Below, piece by piece: positions 8,215-15,854 of a DNA stretch of 40,206 nt; the first letter of the stretch is position 1; each line of letters begins with the position of its first letter. This DNA comes from Oleispira sp964022115 (GTDB taxonomy: Bacteria > Pseudomonadota > Gammaproteobacteria > Pseudomonadales > Oceanobacteraceae). Under the pieces are notes generated by a model that saw only the letters and a program-made list of their open reading frames with translations, ran no database searches and was not told the origin of the DNA. The DNA is taken from contig CAXIBC010000015.1 of the NCBI GenBank assembly GCA_964022115.1, positions 1 to 40,206 on the forward strand, read 5' to 3'. Both the position numbers and the translations under genes were made by a program.

Positions 8215-8252
8215 CTCGGCCTAATGCAATTTTATATTTGGCTGAGATGATT

Positions 8253-8711
8253 ATGTCGATTTCCTCGAGCTCACCTTGCCCTTGTGGCTCAGCACTAGCT
8301 TACCAGGAGTGTTGCCAACGTTTACACCTAGGTCAGCCAGCCCCAAGCGCTGAAGCCTTAATGCGTTCACGTTATAGCGCTTTTGCTTTGCAACTAAATG
8401 ACTACCTTATCTCAAGCTGGCATCCAGAAACCCGACCGCAACAACTGGAACTCGAAGCGACGACAGTTTGGCAACGCTTAGAAATTGTAGCCGCACACAA
8501 TGATCAACATAGCGGCGAGGTTCACTTCAAAGCGACTTATTGTGAAAACGGTCAATGGTGGGTATTGCAAGAGAAGTCGCAATTTCGCTATCAAGATAAC
8601 CACTGGTTTTATCACAGTGGCGATTACCAACCACACAGGCTAAACCCTAAGCGTAACGATCCTTGCCCTTGCGGTAGTGCTAAAAAATATAAAAAGTGCT
8701 GTTTATCCTAG
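8253..8711 (+). CDS. ychJ: YchJ-family protein with two SEC-C motifs
   Basis: This is a small cytoplasmic protein of the UPF0225/YchJ family, 152 residues from the chosen start. It has a zinc-binding SEC-C motif at each end: CPCGSALAYQECC near the N-terminus and CPCGSAKKYKKCC at the C-terminus. The central NTF2-like domain carries the typical LMRSRYSAF. SEC-C motifs bind zinc and, in SecA, contact SecB and the ribosome. The role of YchJ itself is not settled. The ATG at 8253 was chosen because GAG lies six bases upstream and it matches the family N-terminus; in-frame alternatives are TTG 8238 and ATG 8247. It overlaps the converging small membrane gene by 4 bases. Confidence 0.9.
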   Translation: MSISSSSPCPCGSALAYQECCQRLHLGQPAPSAEALMRSRYSAFALQLNDYLISSWHPETRPQQLELEATTVWQRLEIVAAHNDQHSGEVHFKATYCENGQWWVLQEKSQFRYQDNHWFYHSGDYQPHRLNPKRNDPCPCGSAKKYKKCCLS

Positions 8712-8977
8712 TCACTGCTCATGCCGCGTTTAATCATAGCCATTGTCATCATTAATGATCCAATGACTGATACTAGTAACATGCAATTGACCCATACGGT
8801 ATGGCGAGCGTAATAAGGGGATTGTATATCTTGCTCGCCAGCAACGCATTTCTCTAACTGAAAGTCATAACTCAGGCCTTGATCGATACAATCATTCACT
8901 GTGGATAACTCCCAGCCATATAAACTTAATAACAAGATCACAGGTACTGAAAATACTATTGAACCCCATCTCATCAT
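8708..8977 (-). CDS. Small two-TM membrane protein, unknown
   Basis: This is an 89-residue hypothetical protein with hydrophobic segments at about residues 4-22 and 60-82. The loop between them holds two cysteines (NDCID, EKCV) and would lie in the periplasm if the N-terminus is cytoplasmic. GGAG seven bases upstream supports the start. The stop overlaps the end of ychJ by 4 bases in convergent orientation. No family was recognised. Confidence 0.65.
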   Translation of the reverse strand: MMRWGSIVFSVPVILLLSLYGWELSTVNDCIDQGLSYDFQLEKCVAGEQDIQSPYYARHTVWVNCMLLVSVIGSLMMTMAMIKRGMSSD

Positions 8978-9068
8978 ACTTTTTCTCCCTTTTCTCTCAC
9001 TTTAACTTGACATTATGCGCTAATCTTTTCATCTTAGGTCATCACAATGTCCGTTTTACAATAATAAC

Positions 9069-9103
9069 CAGGCACTTATAGCCATAGGAACAGGCACTTA
9101 TAG
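9069..9103 (+). repeat. 13-base direct repeat in leader of the Lys/Ala-rich gene
   Basis: CAGGCACTTATAG occurs at 9069-9081 and 9091-9103, a 22-base period, ending five bases before the start codon. The spacing is two helical turns, which would suit a dimeric regulator. A simple local duplication is equally possible. Confidence 0.6.
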
Positions 9104-9107
9104 TCTT

Positions 9108-10202
9108 ATGAAGCAAATATTTATCGCAGCAGCACTTGTTCTTGGCATGAATGCACATGCCGCCACAGAAGACCTAGATGGACTGCTAACTAAGATTGAC
9201 GCCGATATTAAAGCACTTCGGTTGGCCAAACCTGCAGGCAATAATGCTCTAGAGCGAATCGATGCTTTCAGAGCTCAAGCCCCCTTTGACTTCCGCATTA
9301 CAGAGCGGATCTTCAAGCTCGGCGAATCCTACGTGTCTTTAGCGAATAAAGCCATCGATAAAAAGAATTATCAGCAAGCTCAAGGTTACCTTGATATTGC
9401 GTGGCGGGTTGCTGCGCTGACCCCTGGCTTAGAAGCGACTCAAGAAAAAGTTGACAAGCTTAGTGCTGGCCAAAGCACAGCTAAGAAAGCGGTTAAGAAA
9501 GGCCCTACGGCAGCAGAAATCAAACAGCAGAAAGCCTTGGCCGCAGCCGCTATTGCGGAAAAGAAACGCTTAGACGCAGAGCGTAAGAAAAAAGCCAATG
9601 CCGATAAACTAGCTAAGGCGAAGGCGGCTAAAAAAGCAGCGGCGGATAAAAAGTCAAAACAAGAGGCTGAGCGTAAACGCCGTATTGCCAATGAGAAATT
9701 GCAAAAGCAACGAGCTCAAGCGGCTAGAGACAAGTCAAAGAATGAAAAGCTAGCTAAACAACAAGCAGCAGAGAAAGCGGAAAAACGCCGCTTAGCCGCC
9801 AAGAAATCAGCCAAGCCTGTTGCCGATAAAGCGGCTAAGAGTGAAAAACCGTCACCTGCGGCTACTAAACTGAGTAAAGCAACGCCCATAGGTAAGGGAG
9901 TAGAAACATCCTCTGCGATTGCTAGTTATCCACTACCTCAAGATAAGATCTCCAACCGTAATCGTGAGATCAGCCAAGACCTTATACCTATTTGTAAAGC
10001 CATCATCGACAATGATGCTTCGATTGTTTTACATACTGAAAGTAAAAGTGACTATCGCTGGCTGACTGTACGTTTAACTCTATGTACGCGTCGTTTGGAC
10101 TCTAGCTTCCGCTTACGCCACAGTTTCAAGCAAGTTTCCTCCTCGGAGCCGTTCATGACCTTACATCCTGCTCGTAGCACGGCTTTGATAGGAAATATCT
10201 AA
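9108..10202 (+). CDS. Exported Lys/Ala-rich coiled-coil protein
   Basis: This 364-residue protein has a signal peptide (MKQIFIAAALVLGMNAHA, cleavage expected after A18 or A19). A helical N-terminal domain (about 25-120) has a tetratricopeptide-like YQQAQGYLDIAWRVAALTP. A long Lys/Ala/Glu helix (about 125-265) resembles the periplasmic rod of TolA. The C-terminal domain (about 270-364) has two cysteines (PICK, LTLCTR). It lacks the N-terminal anchor of TolA, so the likeness is one of composition rather than proof of homology. A 13-base direct repeat lies directly upstream and a good terminator follows at 10251. Function is unknown. Confidence 0.8.
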   Translation: MKQIFIAAALVLGMNAHAATEDLDGLLTKIDADIKALRLAKPAGNNALERIDAFRAQAPFDFRITERIFKLGESYVSLANKAIDKKNYQQAQGYLDIAWRVAALTPGLEATQEKVDKLSAGQSTAKKAVKKGPTAAEIKQQKALAAAAIAEKKRLDAERKKKANADKLAKAKAAKKAAADKKSKQEAERKRRIANEKLQKQRAQAARDKSKNEKLAKQQAAEKAEKRRLAAKKSAKPVADKAAKSEKPSPAATKLSKATPIGKGVETSSAIASYPLPQDKISNRNREISQDLIPICKAIIDNDASIVLHTESKSDYRWLTVRLTLCTRRLDSSFRLRHSFKQVSSSEPFMTLHPARSTALIGNI

Positions 10203-10250
10203 TATCAGCCGATATTATCGTTACCCTTCGATAATCCGCTAGAAAATAAC

Positions 10251-10286
10251 AGCCTCTTACTGAATCATTCATTAAGAGGCTTTTTT
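10251..10286 (+). terminator. Rho-independent terminator
   Basis: AGCCTCTTA (10251-10259) pairs perfectly with TAAGAGGCT (10273-10281) and is followed by a run of T. It ends the transcript of the Lys/Ala-rich protein gene about 50 bases after its stop. A smaller stem, ATTATCG with CGATAAT, lies just before it (about 10213-10234). Confidence 0.85.
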
Positions 10287-10321
10287 ATGTCGATTTTTGC
10301 TGATTAATTCCCTAGCTTTGC

Positions 10322-10897
10322 TTAGGCGTTAAGCAAGCCTTGATTTTTTATCGCTTGCTGCCAAGTTGGGTCGGTATTCAATAAACTGTATACTTGGTAA
10401 TCAATCCACTCACCTTCAAATTCAAAATAGTTCATTAATTGACCATCATAATGAAGACCAAAGGCCTGAGCCAGTGTAATAGACACTTTATCCTTAGCTG
10501 TTAAAAACCACTCCAATCGATGTAACGACAAATCTTCAAACGCCAAGGTCGCGACGGCATAAATAAGTTCGGATAATACGCCTTGTGTTTTATGCTCAGG
10601 AAAAATTTCTACTTGCAGCTGAGCACTGGCATTAATCCAATTAAACTTCTGCAGACTGATGCGCGCAATCACCTTACCACTGGCCTTCTCTTCCACTAAC
10701 CAAAAAGCAGCTTCTTTGGCTTCAAATTGCATCACCATACGACGCGCTTCATCCATAGCCTGAGCTTCAACTACCATAGGATTTTTCGGTATATGCTTAA
10801 CCACGCCCTTGCTACTGAGTAAGCCATAGAGGTTAGGAATATCTTCTTCATGAGCAAAACGGATATAAAATTGCTCGGTATTTAAGTTCCAATTCAT
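10322..10897 (-). CDS. GNAT-family N-acetyltransferase (RimJ/RimL-like)
   Basis: This is a 191-residue cytoplasmic acetyl-CoA-dependent acetyltransferase. The fold is seen in YIRFAHEEDIPNLYGLL at the start, the ARISLQKFNW strand, VEIFPEHKTQGVLSELIYAVATLAFE as the acetyl-CoA pyrophosphate-binding loop and helix (here without a standard RxxGxG/A), and LHRLEWFLTAKDKVSITLAQAFGL near the end. The start codon overlaps the stop of the preceding GNAT gene (ATGA), with GGAG eight bases upstream. The pair is therefore translationally coupled. The substrate is unknown. Confidence 0.85.
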   Translation of the reverse strand: MNWNLNTEQFYIRFAHEEDIPNLYGLLSSKGVVKHIPKNPMVVEAQAMDEARRMVMQFEAKEAAFWLVEEKASGKVIARISLQKFNWINASAQLQVEIFPEHKTQGVLSELIYAVATLAFEDLSLHRLEWFLTAKDKVSITLAQAFGLHYDGQLMNYFEFEGEWIDYQVYSLLNTDPTWQQAIKNQGLLNA

Positions 10898-11451
10898 CTT
10901 GTTTCTCCTGCTGGCGCAGTCTCGAGTATCTGGTTATACACCAGTACATCGGAAAATTCTGTTTGACTGATACGGCGAAAATCTCGCAACCGTGCCTGCT
11001 GTGTAAAGCCAGCTTGCTCTAATACCTTAATCACAGCGTCATCATCTTGGGGTAAGCAGTGAAAGGAGAAGTTTCTCAAATGGTATTTGGTCGCTAAAAA
11101 GTTGAGCCCAGTATGTAAGGCATTAACCTGCAGCTCAGGGGCTAACTCAGCCATCACGTCTAAGCGCATCAAGGTCTTTAGCGAACTTGGTTGCCAATCA
11201 TAAAGACTCAGCATGCCTAGCATCCGAGGCTCACCATCGCTCTCTACCTCAATCGCCCACATCAAACCTCTTTGGGTAGCAGCCATTTGTACCGACAGTG
11301 CAATCATACGTTCAGCATGTTCTCGGCTAGCAGCTTCACTTTGCCCTGCTAAAGTTTGTTTTTGATAGAGTTTAATAATGGAATCGACATCAGACTGGAT
11401 TAGCGGTCGCAGTTGGCCACCAGGAAAATCGACGTTAGCAACAAATTTCAT
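10894..11451 (-). CDS. GNAT-family N-acetyltransferase
   Basis: This 185-residue protein has the same overall plan as its downstream partner: LRPLIQSDVDSIIKLYQKQ at the N-terminus, a central LGMLSLYDWQPSSLKTLMRLDVMAELAP, then RNFSFHCLPQDDDAVIKVLEQAGFTQQARLRDF. The LEQAGF block is the typical GNAT end motif. The acetyl-CoA loop is poorly conserved, so activity is less certain than the fold. It overlaps the next GNAT gene by 4 bases. A perfect 12-base hairpin separates it from the flavoprotein gene upstream. Two adjacent, diverged acetyltransferases suggest an old duplication or a heteromeric enzyme. Confidence 0.75.
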   Translation of the reverse strand: MKFVANVDFPGGQLRPLIQSDVDSIIKLYQKQTLAGQSEAASREHAERMIALSVQMAATQRGLMWAIEVESDGEPRMLGMLSLYDWQPSSLKTLMRLDVMAELAPELQVNALHTGLNFLATKYHLRNFSFHCLPQDDDAVIKVLEQAGFTQQARLRDFRRISQTEFSDVLVYNQILETAPAGETR

Positions 11452-11463
11452 GAAGGATTTTAC

Positions 11464-11495
11464 CTAGAATGTGCGTAATAAGGCGCACATTCTAG
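11464..11495. terminator. Perfect 12-base hairpin between flavoprotein and GNAT genes
   Basis: CTAGAATGTGCG (11464-11475) and CGCACATTCTAG (11484-11495) are exact inverted copies around an 8-base loop. The stem is too good to be chance. Neither side carries a clear T run, so a terminator without a uridine tract and an operator are both open. Confidence 0.5.
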
Positions 11496-11519
11496 CATTG
11501 AGAAGAGAGTACTGCGAAT

Positions 11520-12746
11520 TCAAACGTATTGTGCCGCTGCCCAACCACTAGCCCAAGCCCATTGGAAATTAAACCCTCCTAAGTGCCCAGTGACATCCAG
11601 TACTTCTCCGATGAAGTATAAGCCAGGCTGCTTGTTGGCCATCATAGTTTTTGAACTCACCTCGTCGGTATCAATGCCACCTAAGGTAACTTCAGCGGTA
11701 CGATAGCCTTCCGTACCTGAGGGAATCAGCTGCCAAGCATTAAATCGACTAGCGATCAGATCCATTTGCTCGGCATTCAATTCCGCTAGGGTCAGAGCTT
11801 GTGCACGCTTAAACTCGGCAGGTAATAATGCCTCTACCAGCTGGTCTGACATCTTTTGCGTTAACCACTGAGTCATAAATTTCTTCAATGATAACTTTGG
11901 CCGCTCATGCTGAGTCTCTCGTAATACTTGAGCAAGATCGATATCAGGCAACAAATTAATCGTCAAAGCATCACCGGCTTGCCAATAAGACGATATTTGT
12001 AAAATTGCAGGCCCGCTTATACCCCTATGGGTAAAGAGCATATTGCCACGAAAGCTTTGCTGATTACACTCAATACTCACCTCACAAGAGCTACCCGACA
12101 GCTCTGTACAGACACTTTTGAGCTGGTCAGTAATGGTAAATGGGACGAGTCCAGCACGGGTTTTGTAAGTCTTGAGTCCAAACTGCTGCGCAACCTGATA
12201 ACCAAACCCACTCGCGCCTAAGGTAGGAATCGACAATCCTCCCGTAGCAATCACTAAAGACTCGCAAGAATACCGCCCCTGATGGGTTTGTAGCTGAAAT
12301 TGACTGCTAACATCAGTCTGTTCAAACTCATCATCAGAGCTAGTATAAAGCGCTTCAATACTGGTTTTTAATTGTACGGTCACCCCTGCTTGAGCACACT
12401 CTGCCAATAACATGTCGAGAATATCACTGGATTTATTATCACAAAATAATTCACCGAGCTGCTTCTCATGATAAGGAATACCATATTTTTCGACTAGAGC
12501 GATAAAGTCCCATTGGCTATAACGGCTCAATGCACTTTTACAAAAATGAGGGTTGTGGCACAGATAACGATCGGGCTCGACATAATAGTTGGTAAAGTTA
12601 CAGCGTCCTCCCCCCGACATTAAAATTTTCTTGCCCGCCTTATTAGCATGATCCAAAACCAATACTGATCGACCGCGCTGGCCTGCGATGGCTGCGCACA
12701 TTAACCCTGCGGCGCCCGCACCAATAATAATAACGTCGTAATGCAC
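11520..12746 (-). CDS. HI0933/YhiN-family flavoprotein
   Basis: This is a putative FAD-dependent oxidoreductase of 408 residues. The Rossmann FAD motif is at residues 6-23 (IIGAGAAGLMCAAIAG). It is followed by GKKILMSGGGRCNFTN, the hallmark of the HI0933 family. A second FAD contact, VIATGGLSIPTLGASGFGY, lies in the middle, and LYFIGEVLDVTGHLGGFNFQWAWASG forms the C-terminal signature. Members have unknown physiological substrates; some have been linked to queuosine or other tRNA chemistry only tentatively. Translation begins at GTG. It is not clearly coupled to the lipid A genes upstream, where 47 bases separate it from rnhB. Confidence 0.9.
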   Translation of the reverse strand: MHYDVIIIGAGAAGLMCAAIAGQRGRSVLVLDHANKAGKKILMSGGGRCNFTNYYVEPDRYLCHNPHFCKSALSRYSQWDFIALVEKYGIPYHEKQLGELFCDNKSSDILDMLLAECAQAGVTVQLKTSIEALYTSSDDEFEQTDVSSQFQLQTHQGRYSCESLVIATGGLSIPTLGASGFGYQVAQQFGLKTYKTRAGLVPFTITDQLKSVCTELSGSSCEVSIECNQQSFRGNMLFTHRGISGPAILQISSYWQAGDALTINLLPDIDLAQVLRETQHERPKLSLKKFMTQWLTQKMSDQLVEALLPAEFKRAQALTLAELNAEQMDLIASRFNAWQLIPSGTEGYRTAEVTLGGIDTDEVSSKTMMANKQPGLYFIGEVLDVTGHLGGFNFQWAWASGWAAAQYV

Positions 12747-12793
12747 AAGTGAATCCTGAACTGAATTTTGATTAGGTAATAAGAAAGGAGAGA

Positions 12794-13432
12794 CTAGGTT
12801 TTAGCCAATAATTTTTTAACTGGGCCATAACTTTTACGATATATTTCACAAGGCCCTAATTTTTCAAGCGCTTCAATGTGCGCTTTTGTCGGGTAGCCTT
12901 TATGCTTTGCTAAACCATACCCTGGGTATTGTTCATCTAAGGCTTCCATTTCATGGTCGCGCTGAACCTTTGCCAAAATAGACGCTGCACTGATCGCAGC
13001 CACTAACGCATCACCTTTAATAATCGCACTGCCTGGCATATCTAATTCAGGTAAACGATTACCATCAATTAACGCGTATTCCGGCTGAACATTGAGGCCA
13101 CGTACAGCTCGAGTCATGGCCAACATACGGGCGTGGAGAATATTAATCTCATCTATTTCGGCAACCGAAGCTCTGGCAATACAATAGCTGATGGCTTTTT
13201 CTTTAATTTCTGGAAATAACGCTTCACGCTTTTTGGCACTGATTTTTTTAGAATCGTTTAACGCCGCAATGGGGTTATTAGGATCAAGAATAACGGCCGC
13301 TGCAACAACATCCCCACATAATGGGCCAGCCCCAGCTTCATCGACGCCACAATATAGAATTTTCTGATCTAATAATTGAGCTTCGACTTCCGTTTCAACT
13401 TCGTATTCCACTAATAAATCACGCTCTGACAT
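12794..13432 (-). CDS. rnhB: Ribonuclease HII
   Basis: RNase HII cuts the RNA strand of RNA-DNA hybrids and removes single ribonucleotides from DNA. The 212-residue protein has the active-site D31-E32 in GVDEAGAGPLCG, the middle acid in ALIDGNRLP, and KGDALVAAISAASILAKVQRD with the later ligands. YPGYGLAKHKGYPTKAH is the family end motif. The usual junction-recognition motif GRG (as in DEVGRGPL) reads GAG here (residues 34-36, A35 coded GCT). About 20 extra residues precede the first strand. The start overlaps the lpxB stop by one base (TAATG). The dnaE gene that often follows in gammaproteobacteria is absent here. Confidence 0.93.
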   Translation of the reverse strand: MSERDLLVEYEVETEVEAQLLDQKILYCGVDEAGAGPLCGDVVAAAVILDPNNPIAALNDSKKISAKKREALFPEIKEKAISYCIARASVAEIDEINILHARMLAMTRAVRGLNVQPEYALIDGNRLPELDMPGSAIIKGDALVAAISAASILAKVQRDHEMEALDEQYPGYGLAKHKGYPTKAHIEALEKLGPCEIYRKSYGPVKKLLAKT

Positions 13433-14616
13433 TATGCATCATCCGAGTATGAGTTTTTCACCTCAGCGCTTTTAAGCTTAGGGACCGGCTCTAATAGCTC
13501 AATCACTGCATTAGCCGCTTGTTCATTCGCATCTCTTTTTAGCTGCTTATGAATAAAGAGAAAGGTTTCTTGCAGTTGATGTACTAGTTCTTCATTTTCT
13601 AAACGTTCAATAACCGCAGCCGCCAAATTTTCTGGCGTAGCCTGCTCCTGTAATATTTCAGGAACAACTTCTCGACCAGCCAGTAAGTTAGGTAAAGAGA
13701 TAAAGTCTTGTTTCAATAAGCGGCGCATAATCATCGCCGTCAAAGGGGCGACGATATAACTCACAATCATAGGTTTCTTTAATAGCATACCTTCAAGAGT
13801 TGCGGTGCCCGAAGCGAGTAAAATCACATCCGCTGCTTGCATGCAGGTCTTTGAGTTACCATCAATTATTTCTATATTAGCCGTTGGCTGCAAGCTATCC
13901 ATTAGCTGTTCTAACTGCTGCTTACGAGCATGATTGGCCGCGGGAAGTATAAAGCGAACCTTGGCATTATGTTTATGAATGCGCTCTGCCGCTTGAATGA
14001 ATACTGGTGCTAATTTATCGACTTCACTGCCTCGACTGCCAGGCATAAGACAAACTACTTTTTCATCTTGCTCTAGATGAAAGGCATGGCGTGCATCTTC
14101 AGCATGATTTTCAAACGGAATACTGTCTGCCAAATTATGGCCAACAAAACACACGGGGACATCATGCTGCTGATAGAACTTAGCTTCAAACGGAAACAAG
14201 GTCAGCATTAGGTCGACTGACTTTTTAATTTTATGGATTCGCTTTGAACGCCAGGCCCAAACTGACGGGCTCACATAATGAACCGTTTTAATACCCACTT
14301 GTTTTAACTTGAACTCTAGTTGTGTATTAAATTCTGGTGCATCGATACCAATAAATACATCCGGTGGGTTGTTACGCCAATATTGAAGCAATTTCTTACG
14401 TACTTTCAATAACTCGAATAATCGACCTAGTATCTCAACTAGGCCCATAACCGCAAGGCGCTCCATTGGCACAAAAGACTTAAAACCTTCGGCCTCCATG
14501 AGCGGGCCACCAATGCCTTCAAATATGGCATCGGGATAGCGCTTTTTAAGCGCTTTCATTAAGCCAATCCCCAGCATATCCCCCGAGGTTTCACCCACAA
14601 CGATTGCAATACGCAT
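13432..14616 (-). CDS. lpxB: Lipid-A-disaccharide synthase
   Basis: LpxB is a peripheral membrane GT-B glycosyltransferase (family GT19) that joins UDP-2,3-diacylglucosamine and lipid X into the lipid A disaccharide. The 394 residues include GETSGDMLGIGLMKAL at the start, GIDAPEFN, the VHYVSPSVWAWR motif, LPFEAKFY-type residues as LFPFEAKFY, LMPGSRGSEV and LLASGTATLEGML with the conserved glutamate. The length is slightly above the E. coli form because of a C-terminal tail after about residue 380. It overlaps rnhB and lpxA by one base each (TAATG), indicating translational coupling. Confidence 0.97.
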   Translation of the reverse strand: MRIAIVVGETSGDMLGIGLMKALKKRYPDAIFEGIGGPLMEAEGFKSFVPMERLAVMGLVEILGRLFELLKVRKKLLQYWRNNPPDVFIGIDAPEFNTQLEFKLKQVGIKTVHYVSPSVWAWRSKRIHKIKKSVDLMLTLFPFEAKFYQQHDVPVCFVGHNLADSIPFENHAEDARHAFHLEQDEKVVCLMPGSRGSEVDKLAPVFIQAAERIHKHNAKVRFILPAANHARKQQLEQLMDSLQPTANIEIIDGNSKTCMQAADVILLASGTATLEGMLLKKPMIVSYIVAPLTAMIMRRLLKQDFISLPNLLAGREVVPEILQEQATPENLAAAVIERLENEELVHQLQETFLFIHKQLKRDANEQAANAVIELLEPVPKLKSAEVKNSYSDDA

Positions 14617-15386
14617 TAGCGAATAATTCCGCGCGTCGCTTGCTCAATAGAATCCAACAAAACTTGCACACTAGGATCTTGCTCAGCCAATTGCTTAATT
14701 TCAACAATCGCTTCATCTAAGGTCAGAGATTGACGGTATAAAGCTTTATAGGCTTTACGCAGTAATTGAATAGACGATTTTTCAAAGCCGCGACGCTTGA
14801 GGCCTTCAATATTAATTCCGTGAGGCTCAACCGGATAACCATTACAAATCACATAGGCAGGGATATCTTTTAATACTACCGAGCCTGCACCCGACATAGC
14901 ATGGCTACCGATTTTACAAAACTGGTGTACTTGAGTCGCGCCACCCAAAATTACATAATCACCAATATGTACATGCCCTGCTACATTCGTATCATTGGCA
15001 AGAATACAGTTATCACCCAACATAACATCATGGGCAATATGCACATTCACCATAAACAAGTTATTACTACCGACTTGGGTCAGGCTATTATCTTGGGTAG
15101 TTCCGCGGTGAAAAGTACAGGCCTCTCGGATAATATTATTATCACCGATGATTAACTCAGTCGGCTCATCAGCGTACTTTTTGTCTTGGCACTCTTCACC
15201 AATAGATGAAAACTGAAAAATCTTATTATTTTTTCCAATCTTAGTTGGCCCTTTAATAACCACGTGGGGCCCAATTACTGTTCCTTCACCGATTTCTACA
15301 CCTGGTCCAACCATAGACCAAGGACCAATTTCAACACCTTCGGCAATGATCGCACTCGGGTCGATAACGGCTCTGGGATCAATCAT
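14616..15386 (-). CDS. lpxA: UDP-N-acetylglucosamine acyltransferase
   Basis: LpxA carries out the first step of lipid A synthesis, transfer of (R)-3-hydroxyacyl from acyl carrier protein to UDP-GlcNAc. The 256-residue chain is a left-handed beta helix of hexapeptide repeats (about residues 3-180) with the catalytic histidine expected at H119 in HIAHD, then a helical C-terminus (about 190-256). Length is close to the 262 of E. coli. It follows fabZ by two bases and overlaps lpxB by one. The chain length used cannot be judged from the sequence. Confidence 0.97.
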   Translation of the reverse strand: MIDPRAVIDPSAIIAEGVEIGPWSMVGPGVEIGEGTVIGPHVVIKGPTKIGKNNKIFQFSSIGEECQDKKYADEPTELIIGDNNIIREACTFHRGTTQDNSLTQVGSNNLFMVNVHIAHDVMLGDNCILANDTNVAGHVHIGDYVILGGATQVHQFCKIGSHAMSGAGSVVLKDIPAYVICNGYPVEPHGINIEGLKRRGFEKSSIQLLRKAYKALYRQSLTLDEAIVEIKQLAEQDPSVQVLLDSIEQATRGIIR

Positions 15387-15388
15387 CT

Positions 15389-15847
15389 TTATATATCCTT
15401 TTCAGCACAGGTAATTTCGGCACAACAGACGACCTTACCATCAACGCGGGCACGACAAGAAAACTTCCAAATGCCCCGCTTATTATTAACGTATTCAGCT
15501 TCTAAATTAAGCTGATCACCGGGAACAACCGGTTTTTTAAATCGAACATGATCAGCACCAGCAAAATAATAGCTGGTTTTTGCAGTGCGCTTTTCACCCA
15601 ACATGTGTAAGCCTAAAATACCGGCAACTTGTGCCATAGACTCGACAATTAATACCCCAGGCATAATCGGGTGTTGAGGGAAATGACCATTAAAAAACTC
15701 TTCATTAATGGTGACATTTTTGAGCGCCGTAATGCGTCCTGCATTCTCTCCCTCAATTTCAATGGTATCTACTCGATCGACTAACAAAAATGGGTAGCGA
15801 TGAGGGAGTAGTTCTTTAATACCTTGCACATCCAAAGCTGGCATCAT
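15389..15847 (-). CDS. fabZ: 3-hydroxyacyl-ACP dehydratase FabZ
   Basis: FabZ is a hot-dog-fold dehydratase of fatty-acid elongation that converts 3-hydroxyacyl-ACP to trans-2-enoyl-ACP. It competes with LpxA and LpxD for the hydroxyacyl-ACP pool. Catalytic H55 lies in NGHFPQHPIMPGV and E69 in IVESMAQ. The 152 residues match the family. It sits between lpxD (7-base gap) and lpxA (2-base gap), the usual gammaproteobacterial order, which keeps phospholipid and lipid A synthesis in proportion. Confidence 0.97.
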   Translation of the reverse strand: MMPALDVQGIKELLPHRYPFLLVDRVDTIEIEGENAGRITALKNVTINEEFFNGHFPQHPIMPGVLIVESMAQVAGILGLHMLGEKRTAKTSYYFAGADHVRFKKPVVPGDQLNLEAEYVNNKRGIWKFSCRARVDGKVVCCAEITCAEKDI

Positions 15848-15854
15848 AGTTACC

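Noticed and set aside
9440..9691. Minus-strand open frame inside the Lys/Ala-rich gene
   Set aside because: It is a Phe/Ala/Leu-rich shadow of the repetitive Lys/Ala coding sequence.
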